Of a stretch of 8,585 nt of DNA, positions 1-6,607 are shown piece by piece. The notes beneath the pieces were generated by a model, which did not search any database, was not told the origin of the DNA, and saw only the letters and a list, made by a program, of their open reading frames with translations. A program made the translations under genes and the position numbers. Positions within the stretch are counted from its first letter, which is position 1; the number at the start of each line of letters is the position of its first letter. Origin of the DNA: Ignavibacteriota bacterium (GTDB lineage Bacteria; Bacteroidota; Kapaibacteriia; Palsa-1295); NCBI GenBank assembly GCA_003151215.1, contig PLXB01000246.1, positions 325-8,909 of the forward strand, in the 5' to 3' direction.

Positions 1-537
1 ATGAATTTCTCCGCCTATACTAAAATGTGGCGAGAAAAAATATTCGACTCCGAATGCAGCGCCCGCATAAAAAGCCCCCCATTGATGATTGAACTCTTCG
101 TAAGCTGAAGTAATAGGGGAATGAGTAATATGCTCTTCACTTGAAAGAATTCCTAATCTGCCTCCTAAGTACCACTCGAAAAATCTATCAGGTTCGTTCG
201 AGTAAAAAACTCCGAATCCGGTTCGAACAATCTCTCTATCATAATGCTCTTTGATGGTATCCGGAAGAGTTTCATTCTGATCATACCTGTAGAAGCCCAG
301 TTCCGGTTCTATCAGAATATGCGCACCTACCTGTATCGGTACAAGAATATTCGCGAATCCCCCTGCCTGGAATTTTTCCTGAACGTCTCCGACAAGAGAA
401 GATGGGAACACGGTAATACCGATGCCGAAAGTTATTTTTTCAGGATCCGGATCGGTTTGGGCATAAATGCCTGAAGTAAAGATGCAAAAGAAGGCATAAC
501 ACATTAATATCGGGAGAAAATAATTTCGATGATTCAT
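1..537 (-). CDS. Partial outer-membrane beta-barrel protein (N-terminal 179 codons, continues past left edge)
   Basis: The frame is open from an ATG at 537 to the window edge with no stop, so only the first 179 residues are visible. It starts MNHRNYFLPILMCYAFFC and has a clear signal peptide ending near SGIYA-Q (residue 26). After that come alternating hydrophobic and polar strands rich in Gly, Tyr and Phe (ITFGIGITVF near 36-45, FGVFYSN, WYLGGRLGIL, FYAGAAFGVEYFFSPHFSIGGEI at the end), as in small Bacteroidota outer-membrane beta-barrel proteins. That pattern indicates an outer-membrane location, but no function can be assigned. No Shine-Dalgarno sequence precedes the start; an A-rich stretch and a TATTTTTG element lie just upstream. 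It follows the DUF2279-like gene by 32 bases on the same strand, so it may end the same operon or have its own promoter. The gene is real with high confidence; barrel identity is inferred from sequence pattern. Confidence 0.8.
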   Translation of the reverse strand, partial: MNHRNYFLPILMCYAFFCIFTSGIYAQTDPDPEKITFGIGITVFPSSLVGDVQEKFQAGGFANILVPIQVGAHILIEPELGFYRYDQNETLPDTIKEHYDREIVRTGFGVFYSNEPDRFFEWYLGGRLGILSSEEHITHSPITSAYEEFNHQWGAFYAGAAFGVEYFFSPHFSIGGEIH

Positions 538-546
538 TTTGTAGTG

Positions 547-554
547 CAAAAATA
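547..554 (-). promoter_or_regulatory. Possible Bacteroidota-type -7 promoter element upstream of the left-edge gene
   Basis: Read on the minus strand the bases are TATTTTTG, an exact match to the TAnnTTTG element of Bacteroidota primary sigma-factor promoters. It ends 9 bases before the ATG at 537, so transcription from it would give a leader of only a few bases. I found no matching TTG/TTTG element about 19-21 bases further upstream. In an AT-rich intergenic stretch a chance match is quite possible. Confidence 0.22.
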
Positions 555-569
555 GGTAAAAAAAGAAAT

Positions 570-1706
570 CTAAAATCTTACATTACCGATTTTAATCGGA
601 AATGGGTAAGCGAGGTAAAGTCTTACCGGTCCCTTATTCCAGTATCGGTCAAAGCTCCATTCGATTGTGGGTGACGGCAACTTGAAAAAATTTATCGTTT
701 GCTTAAACCAGTTCCATGATGGACTGCCGTCCGGAAGTAATTTAACAAGATTATAATCAAGGGATAATGTAACTACCCTTGTTGCATTGGAATACCCAAG
801 ATTTCGGGCAGAATAACCTGGAGTGATATCAAGCCAGGAAGGCCAGAATGAATCGTAGCTCGGTGATATAAGATGCGGGACATTAATAGCGACCCAAAAA
901 TTCCATGCACTGTAATCATCGATTGGAGTCTCTGATCCTGCTTTGGGCAGGTACCCGAACCAGGATGAGGGGTAATAACTATATTTCGGCACGAAGTTTT
1001 GCAGAAAGGGAGAGTACTGAGATGCAAGATACCATGTGACGCCGATGACATTGCTATACATTTCATAAGGGGAAAGAGCGAAGTTGCTTCCGTAGCCATC
1101 AAGCACCTCTACATATACTTGATAACCGAGCCCCATCAGTGCACCGTAAATAGGTGCAAGTTTCGTGCTGACTCCGCAAGCAAGCAGAGATTCGGTTGAT
1201 AAATAGGAAAGGTAGTATCCCGCTATTCCGTGCCCGCCATAGTTTGCACCGAATGATTCATCATAATTATCTCGGACACGAAAGGATGTTGATTGCCTCC
1301 AGAAAGTATTTTCTTGATAAAGATGCAATGCCACCAGAACCGCAAAATATGTTCCCTGGATTGCGAGTACCGCCGCCGGTTTTATTTTTGAAACACGGAG
1401 CGGTTGAGAACCATCGAGAATATACCTTCTTTCTCCGGCAAAAGTAAATTCCTCAACAGGAATAAACTCACTTGTATCCTGAATAATCTTATTGGGAATG
1501 GAATCTGTATTCTTTGCGATCCTTGTCTCGGCACTTTCTTCTTTTCGAATAGATGCCGGAAATATTTTGAATTCCAGAAGAGAATCCGAATACCTCTTCT
1601 GCACCAAAAAGGTTGTATCTGCAGTGACTGGCAAGCGAGTTGCAGTCGAATCCACTGAAAGTATCGAAAGCATCCCAACGGCGATCATATTAAGACTAAA
1701 GATCAT
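570..1706 (-). CDS. DUF2279 / YfiM-like predicted envelope protein
   Basis: This 378-residue protein has a hydrophobic N-terminus (MIFSLNMIAVGMLSILSV) that may be a signal peptide, followed by about 80 residues of low-conservation Ser/Thr/Glu-rich sequence. A second hydrophobic segment (about 108-130) leads into the recognisable core at 146-225. The core contains D...GGHG (His159), YYLSY, GALMGLGYQVYVEVLDGYG (Glu200, Asp203) and LSPYEMYSNVIG. This is the layout of DUF2279 proteins, whose consensus has D-K-x-G-H, then E-x-x-D-G and S-x-x-D-x-x-x-N. The C-terminal part (FWVAINVPHLI at about 270-280, WPSWLDITPGYSARN, LSLDYNL, FFKLPSPTIEWS) resembles the extended Bacteroidota members of the family. 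The usual Asp in the S-x-x-D motif is Glu here. Biochemical function is unknown. It lies 38 bases after the beta-barrel gene; an alternative start is Met7 at 1688. Confidence 0.82.
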   Translation of the reverse strand: MIFSLNMIAVGMLSILSVDSTATRLPVTADTTFLVQKRYSDSLLEFKIFPASIRKEESAETRIAKNTDSIPNKIIQDTSEFIPVEEFTFAGERRYILDGSQPLRVSKIKPAAVLAIQGTYFAVLVALHLYQENTFWRQSTSFRVRDNYDESFGANYGGHGIAGYYLSYLSTESLLACGVSTKLAPIYGALMGLGYQVYVEVLDGYGSNFALSPYEMYSNVIGVTWYLASQYSPFLQNFVPKYSYYPSSWFGYLPKAGSETPIDDYSAWNFWVAINVPHLISPSYDSFWPSWLDITPGYSARNLGYSNATRVVTLSLDYNLVKLLPDGSPSWNWFKQTINFFKLPSPTIEWSFDRYWNKGPVRLYLAYPFPIKIGNVRF

Positions 1707-1744
1707 TTTTTATATAAAATATTCTACAAATCATTGTAAAGATG

Positions 1745-2353
1745 CTAGATTACATTCAATTTTAAGGATATAAGAAATCCGTAATTATTTTTCACGGTAT
1801 TGATATTATCGAAGAAGATTATTCCCATACCGAATAGATCAGAAGGTGTCCAAAACGCTTCGGCTTGCATGGGAATAGAGATTGAATGAGAGTGGATCTC
1901 TTCATAAATTGCGGCAATATCACCAATGGAGTTACTATACGCACTATCGAGAAATTTTCCGCGTATGACGAATACCGCGTAACTAATACCAACACCCCCT
2001 GATATGGAATACCGGTGTTGTTTATAATTATAACCGATAACCAAGCCTATATCATCGATGTTTTCGTCCGGAACCGAACCATACAGGCTTCCATTACCAT
2101 GCAAGTATCGTAAGCCAAAATTCCAATGAAGATATTCGTATCGAACGGACGCCATTTCTGAGAAAGTGCTTTCATTCTTAAAGCCATAATTCGGTCCAAT
2201 TCCAAGTATGATAGAGATATGTGAATCTGAAGAATCGATAAATGTTGCCGGTTGAGCCAAACTGTTACATGCGGAAAAAATTGAAAGTGCAATAATACCT
2301 ACACTTCTATTGGTAGAAGTACTTGATCTTAAGCCCCTGCGTATTCTTTTCAT
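1745..2353 (-). CDS. Small predicted outer-membrane beta-barrel protein coupled to the RND pump gene
   Basis: This 202-residue protein has an Arg/Lys-rich N-region (MKRIRRGLRSS), a hydrophobic core (SVGIIALSIFSAC) and a likely cleavage near SLA-Q, so it should be exported. A lipoprotein cut at Cys29 (FSAC) is less likely but possible. The mature part is a run of amphipathic strands: HISIILGIGPNYGF, WNFGLRYLHG, DIGLVIGYNY, HRYSISGGVGISYAVF, SISIPMQAEAFW, FGMGIIFFDNIN and YGFLISLKLNVI. The segment around 157-185 (IPMQAEAFWTP...LFGMGIIFFDNIN) looks like a recurrent, uncharacterised barrel family of Bacteroidota. I chose the ATG at 2353, one base after the czcA stop (TGACATG). An in-frame TTG at 2365 would overlap czcA by 11 bases and adds only four residues. 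The junction implies translational coupling to the pump, and a role in the same envelope process is an inference. Confidence 0.8.
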   Translation of the reverse strand: MKRIRRGLRSSTSTNRSVGIIALSIFSACNSLAQPATFIDSSDSHISIILGIGPNYGFKNESTFSEMASVRYEYLHWNFGLRYLHGNGSLYGSVPDENIDDIGLVIGYNYKQHRYSISGGVGISYAVFVIRGKFLDSAYSNSIGDIAAIYEEIHSHSISIPMQAEAFWTPSDLFGMGIIFFDNINTVKNNYGFLISLKLNVI

Positions 2354-2354
2354 G

Positions 2355-5300
2355 TCAGGGTTCAATTGCTTTTTTTGGATTGTGGGATAAGTTTCTTAGT
2401 TCTTCTTCGTGGTGTTTGCGAAGCTCTTCTATGTGATGTTTCTCTTCGAGTTCTTCGATCTCGACAGCTGTAACGATCGGACTATGTTTCGAATGTAATT
2501 CGATAGCATAGTATACAGCAGGGAGCACAATGAGAAACAGAAGTGAACTTGCCAGGCCGCCGACAATAACAGTTGCAAGCGGACGCTGTATATCCGATCC
2601 AATGCCTGTCGCAAGTGCTGCCGGCATAAGTCCGATCATTGCAAGAGTCATTACCATTAGTCGTGCTCTGAAAAGTACGGTCGTGCCCGTATATACGGCT
2701 TCCCGGAGTTGCATTCTGAGCTCAATACGATGGCGGTTAATACGTGATACGAGTAGAACTCCCGACATGATAGAGATACCAAATAACGAAATAAAACCTA
2801 CTCCTGCAGAAACGGAAAAATTTATGTCTCGGATCATAAGAGCGGCAACACCACCTACGAGTGCAAGGGGAACTTGTACTAATGCCATCAAGGAATATTT
2901 TAGTGACCTGAACATCATGAAAAGAATTCCGGTAATAAGGAATAGAGTGATCGGGATAATGACCATTAAGTGTTCTTTAGCTCGTGTAAGATTTTCGAAT
3001 TGTCCACCCCAGTCGATCGTATATCCTTTGTCAAGATGCAAGACTTTTCCAACACGTTCCTGCGCATCGGCGACAAAGCCCCCCTGATCTCTGCCTCTAA
3101 CATTAGTCCGGACGCCAATCTGATGGTGCCCATCTTCGCGGGCAATAATGGTAGGTCCGTCTTCGATACTAATATCTGCTAATTCTCCTATTGGTACATG
3201 CTGTCCACTGGGGGATGTAATGTCTAATCGTGCTACGCCCTCTACAGTTGATCGATTATTCGTTTGAAACCTGACAATAATATCAAATTTTTTCTCACCT
3301 TCATATAAAGAACTTATCGGTTTACCTCCCACGGCAAGTTCAATGACGTCCTCAACGTCTTTTACGTTAATACCATAACGTGCAGTTGCATCACGATTGA
3401 TACGTATAAGCAATTGTGCCTGATCGCCTTCTTCTTCTATACCATATTCTGATGCTCCGGGAGTATTGTGAATAATATTTAGCACTGTATCCGAATAGGA
3501 GCGAAGCTTTGTAAGATCTTTACCATTGATAAGAACGGCCAGATCGGATGCCGAGCCAGTTACGGCCTCAGTCACATTATCAAGAATGGGCTGTGAAAAA
3601 GAAAAATTTGCTCCGGGTATTTTAGATTCGAGAGCTTTTTTGACCTGTAATACCAGTTTCTTTTTATCAAGTCCCGGACGCCATGTGTCATATTTATTCA
3701 GTTCAAGATGTGTTTCGATGCGATTAAATCCATAAGGATCTGTACCGTCATCATTGCGTCCCAAAAGCGTAATAACGGCTTTTACTTCTGGATAAGAACG
3801 GGCTACTTCACGAATAACAGGAGGGTACTTTGAGGCATCTTCAAGCGAAATACCCGCTGGCATAACTGTTCGAATGACAATTGCCCCTTCATCTAACTCT
3901 GGAAGGAACTCAGTCCCCAATCTCAACGCAAAGAAAATTGATATTCCCACAATCACAGCAGTACTTGCAATAACGGTCTTATAATGATTCAGTACCCATT
4001 GTACTACTTTCTCAAATGTACGTTGGGAAAAATCAACGACGGGATTTCTCCATTCCTTCACTTTGCCGGATTTGAAAAAATAAGTGGCAAGAACGGGGAT
4101 TAACGTCAACGCGAGCAACAGGGAACCCCCAACAGCGAAGGAAAAAGTATATGCCATCGGAGAAAAAAGTTTTCCTTCCACTCGTCTGAGTGTGAACATC
4201 GGGAGGTATGCCATGATAATAATGATGACAGAGAAAAAGATTTCTTTATCAACTTCTTGTACAGCTTCAACAATAAGCCTCATCGCCCCCTTTGTTTCGC
4301 GTTCTTCTTTCGGAAGAACGGAGAAACGTCTCATGATAGAATCTACTACGACTACAGCGCCATCTACGATTATGCCAAAATCTACTGCACCGAGGGAAAG
4401 GAGATTTGCGGATATCCCCCATACACGCATCATGATGAATGCGAAAAGCATAGAAAGCGGAATGGTGATAGCAGCAAGAATAGCAGCTCTTACATTGCCG
4501 AGAAAAAATAGAAGGATAAGTGTTACGATTGTAACCCCTTCAAGAACGGTATGGCTTACGGTTTCAAGAGTGTTGTTAACTAATTCTGTCCGATCATAAA
4601 GTGTCACGAGCGTTACTCCATCTGGAAGATTGGCTTTTATCTCTTCTAATTTATCCTTCACGGCGATGAGTACTTCGCTCGGATTTTCGCCGCGTCGCAT
4701 GAGGATCATGCCTTGTACGCCGTTCGGAACATCAATCTTTCTTGTGTTATCAGTATAGCCGACTAATCCTGATGGCGGCAGTGCAGTTATTTCTACAGTA
4801 CCTATATCACGAATAAATACTGCGCTTCCGGTTGTGGGATTCGCGTTCAGAACAATGGACTCGATATCATCGGGCGTCCTGATTCGTCCGATCCCTCTAA
4901 TCGAAAGCGCTTGACTGCCGCGATTTAAGACATTACCCCCTGTATTCGCATTATTGGCTTGAATAGCTGTTTGAACAGCGTTCACCGTCAGCCCGAATTT
5001 CCGAAGTTTGATCGGGTCAAGAACTACACTGAATTGTTTGACAAGGCCGCCAAAGTTCTGAACATCCGTAACACCTTTGACCTGCAATAATTGCGGAGTG
5101 ATCACCCAATCCTGTAATGTACGCAGATCCATCGCCGAATAATTGGCCGTGCCTTCGATCATGTACCGAAAGATCTCTCCGACAGGTGTTGTCAGGGGAC
5201 CGATGCCGGGTTGCAGTCCGTCGGGAAGTGTTGCATCGCCGATCTTCTGCAGGACTTGCTGGCGAGCGAAATAATCATCGGTTCCTTCCTCGAACGTTAA

Positions 5301-5582
5301 CTTCACGATCGAAAGGCCGAAGATCGTCCGTGACCGGCGGCTGATAACTTTCGGTACGCCATTAAGTGCGCGCTCCATGGGAATCGTCACCTGTTCTTCG
5401 ACTTCCGATGCTGCTCTGCCGGGAAATTGGGTAATGACATCCACTTCTGTATCGGCAACATCCGGATAGGCTTCGATCTTTAATGTCAGGTAAGAGACAA
5501 TTCCGCCGACGATGATAAAGAGCGCCATAAAGAGCGTTAAGGCTCGCTGACGAAGAGCAAAGTGAACAAATTTGCGTATCAT
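2355..5582 (-). CDS. czcA: CzcA-family heavy-metal efflux RND pump, inner-membrane subunit
   Basis: At 1075 residues the protein has the usual length for an HME-RND pump, which uses the proton gradient to export metal ions as a trimer. The layout is standard: TM1 at about 12-32, first periplasmic porter region to about 340, TM2-TM6 at about 345-502, TM7 at about 535-553, second periplasmic region to about 868, and TM8-TM12 at about 871-1026. Family motifs include KIEAYPDVADTEV (35-47), PGRAASEVEEQVTIPMERAL, GTEFLPELDEGAI (556-568) and, in TM4, DFGIIVDGAVVVVDS (401-415). The DFG...DGA form is the divalent-cation (Zn/Co/Cd) type rather than the Cu/Ag CusA type. The relay Glu of CzcA (E415 in Cupriavidus) is Asp414 here and the following Asn is Ser. 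The cytoplasmic tail (1028-1075) is His/Glu-rich. The gene follows the adaptor by 23 bases. Substrate is inferred, not proven. Confidence 0.95.
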   Translation of the reverse strand: MIRKFVHFALRQRALTLFMALFIIVGGIVSYLTLKIEAYPDVADTEVDVITQFPGRAASEVEEQVTIPMERALNGVPKVISRRSRTIFGLSIVKLTFEEGTDDYFARQQVLQKIGDATLPDGLQPGIGPLTTPVGEIFRYMIEGTANYSAMDLRTLQDWVITPQLLQVKGVTDVQNFGGLVKQFSVVLDPIKLRKFGLTVNAVQTAIQANNANTGGNVLNRGSQALSIRGIGRIRTPDDIESIVLNANPTTGSAVFIRDIGTVEITALPPSGLVGYTDNTRKIDVPNGVQGMILMRRGENPSEVLIAVKDKLEEIKANLPDGVTLVTLYDRTELVNNTLETVSHTVLEGVTIVTLILLFFLGNVRAAILAAITIPLSMLFAFIMMRVWGISANLLSLGAVDFGIIVDGAVVVVDSIMRRFSVLPKEERETKGAMRLIVEAVQEVDKEIFFSVIIIIMAYLPMFTLRRVEGKLFSPMAYTFSFAVGGSLLLALTLIPVLATYFFKSGKVKEWRNPVVDFSQRTFEKVVQWVLNHYKTVIASTAVIVGISIFFALRLGTEFLPELDEGAIVIRTVMPAGISLEDASKYPPVIREVARSYPEVKAVITLLGRNDDGTDPYGFNRIETHLELNKYDTWRPGLDKKKLVLQVKKALESKIPGANFSFSQPILDNVTEAVTGSASDLAVLINGKDLTKLRSYSDTVLNIIHNTPGASEYGIEEEGDQAQLLIRINRDATARYGINVKDVEDVIELAVGGKPISSLYEGEKKFDIIVRFQTNNRSTVEGVARLDITSPSGQHVPIGELADISIEDGPTIIAREDGHHQIGVRTNVRGRDQGGFVADAQERVGKVLHLDKGYTIDWGGQFENLTRAKEHLMVIIPITLFLITGILFMMFRSLKYSLMALVQVPLALVGGVAALMIRDINFSVSAGVGFISLFGISIMSGVLLVSRINRHRIELRMQLREAVYTGTTVLFRARLMVMTLAMIGLMPAALATGIGSDIQRPLATVIVGGLASSLLFLIVLPAVYYAIELHSKHSPIVTAVEIEELEEKHHIEELRKHHEEELRNLSHNPKKAIEP
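2394..2441 (-). repeat. czcA: Tandem octapeptide repeat, KHHIEELR then KHHEEELR, in the czcA tail
   Basis: Residues 1048-1063 of the pump consist of two adjacent eight-residue units differing at one position (Ile or Glu after the HH pair). A related EIEELEEK segment precedes them. The whole stretch is predicted to be a charged helix on the cytoplasmic side, after TM12. Pairs of His flanked by Glu are plausible metal ligands, but binding is an inference. At DNA level the codons differ between the two units, so this is not a fresh slippage duplication. Confidence 0.75.
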
Positions 5583-5605
5583 AAACTATTTTTTCTTATA
5601 TTCAT
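5579..5605 (-). other. Eight-codon ORF bridging the adaptor stop and the pump start
   Basis: An ATG lies immediately after the adaptor TAG stop (TAGATG), opens an eight-residue frame (MNIRKNSL), and ends in a TGA that shares the ATGA with the pump's start codon. The arrangement could relay terminating ribosomes from the adaptor to the pump. No Shine-Dalgarno sequence is specific to it, and it may be coincidental. Confidence 0.2.
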
Positions 5606-6607
5606 CTATGCGCCAAAACTTAATCCTTTAAGAAGCATTGATCCTTCACTGACCACTATTTCCCCTGGCTCTAATCCATTCAAGATGATGAAATAACCGC
5701 TTGGCTGCGAACCGACATGGACTTCGCGTCTTTCAAATGTCTTTCCATCCTTCGTGACGAATACGTATGATTTTCCTTGAACAGAAAGGACTGCTCCCTT
5801 CGGGACGACAAATCGTTTTGCTACGTCGATACCGAATGCTGCTCTGGCAAACATTCCGGGTCGTAATATTTTTGTTTGATTCGGCAGTTGTATTCGAACA
5901 TTAAAGGCGCGGGTTACGGGATCGAGTGCTTTACCGATCTCCAATACTCTTCCGTGAAGTGTCTCACCTTTATATGCATCAAGAACGATTTGAGCATCTT
6001 CTCCAAGTTGCACATTTCCTATTTCATCTTCTGCAACTGTTGCGATAAGTAATGAAACATTTGGTGATAGTTTTGCAAGTTCTTCAGGCGATATTCCTAT
6101 TGCAAGCAATCGTGAACGCAAGCCGGTAATTGTTGCTTCTGCGGCACGATTATCGCTCTCGGCCTGGGTTACATCTTTTCCTGCAATTGCATTATGCGAA
6201 AAAAGATCACGGAGACGTTCGAGTTCATGCTGAGAATGTGCAAGATCGTTTTTTGCCTTTGTATAATCGGTATAGAGCTGTGTCAGATCCTGACTTTCAA
6301 AGACAGGAACCGGCGGCATTCCATTTTCCGAGGATGTCATTGATACGACGATGCGCGCAGGAGCCTGCGTAGTGAGCGTCAATGTTTTCACTTGAGCTGT
6401 ATCAGTTTTTAGAATAAAGCGGGAGGAATCATTATCATCAAAGGTAACAAGTTCTCCGCCCTGAGCGATATGAGGCATTCTCCTTGTAAGGCTTTGTTGC
6501 TTTCCCGACGAAGTTTCTTTATTATCGGTTGAATTGCAGGCATTAAGAGTGAAGACTGCTGCATAGATAATGACAATAAAGAGTATGATTGTGTTATTAT
6601 TTTTCAT
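5606..6607 (-). CDS. czcB: CzcB-type RND periplasmic adaptor (membrane fusion protein), lipoprotein
   Basis: This adaptor joins the RND pump to the outer-membrane factor. With the ATG at 6607 it has 333 residues and a lipoprotein signal: MKNNN, a hydrophobic stretch (TIILFIVIIYAAVF), then LNAC with Cys24 as the likely lipidated residue. An ATG 27 bases upstream (6634) would add nine residues before the signal and a longer overlap with czcC, so it was not chosen. A helical hairpin follows at about 107-170 (LYTDYTKAKNDL...ESDNRAAEATITGLRSRLLAIGI), then a beta-barrel region with RPGMFA (249-254) and a membrane-proximal domain (VPKGAVL, GLEPGEIVVSEGSMLL). The lipoyl-like half before the hairpin is short and lacks the usual G-D-x-V-x-x-G-Q pattern; instead it reads APARIVVSMTSSENG...PVFESQDLT. 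There is no His-rich N-terminal metal-binding segment. It overlaps the czcC stop by 11 bases. A weak AAAGGA lies about 11 bases upstream of the ATG. Confidence 0.92.
   Translation of the reverse strand: MKNNNTIILFIVIIYAAVFTLNACNSTDNKETSSGKQQSLTRRMPHIAQGGELVTFDDNDSSRFILKTDTAQVKTLTLTTQAPARIVVSMTSSENGMPPVPVFESQDLTQLYTDYTKAKNDLAHSQHELERLRDLFSHNAIAGKDVTQAESDNRAAEATITGLRSRLLAIGISPEELAKLSPNVSLLIATVAEDEIGNVQLGEDAQIVLDAYKGETLHGRVLEIGKALDPVTRAFNVRIQLPNQTKILRPGMFARAAFGIDVAKRFVVPKGAVLSVQGKSYVFVTKDGKTFERREVHVGSQPSGYFIILNGLEPGEIVVSEGSMLLKGLSFGA

Noticed and set aside
244..474. A 76-codon plus-strand frame near the left edge
   Set aside because: It is antisense to the partial beta-barrel gene, which has a clean signal peptide and strand pattern; the plus-strand frame has none.
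1707..1744. Sigma-70-like TTTACA and TATATA boxes 18 bases apart before the DUF2279-like gene
   Set aside because: The -10 match is partial, the putative start would be almost on top of the ATG, the stretch is simply AT-rich, and this layout is not the promoter type expected for the likely host group.
2354..2365. TTG start at 2365 for the 202-residue barrel gene, giving 206 residues
   Set aside because: The ATG at 2353 gives a better signal peptide, sits one base after the czcA stop, and avoids a rare start codon.
4084..4599. A 171-codon open frame on the plus strand opposite czcA, and several other plus-strand frames of 60-185 codons opposite the efflux genes
   Set aside because: They lie wholly antisense to strongly supported genes, encode Arg/Ser/Thr-rich sequence without domains, and are mirror frames of the real coding strand.
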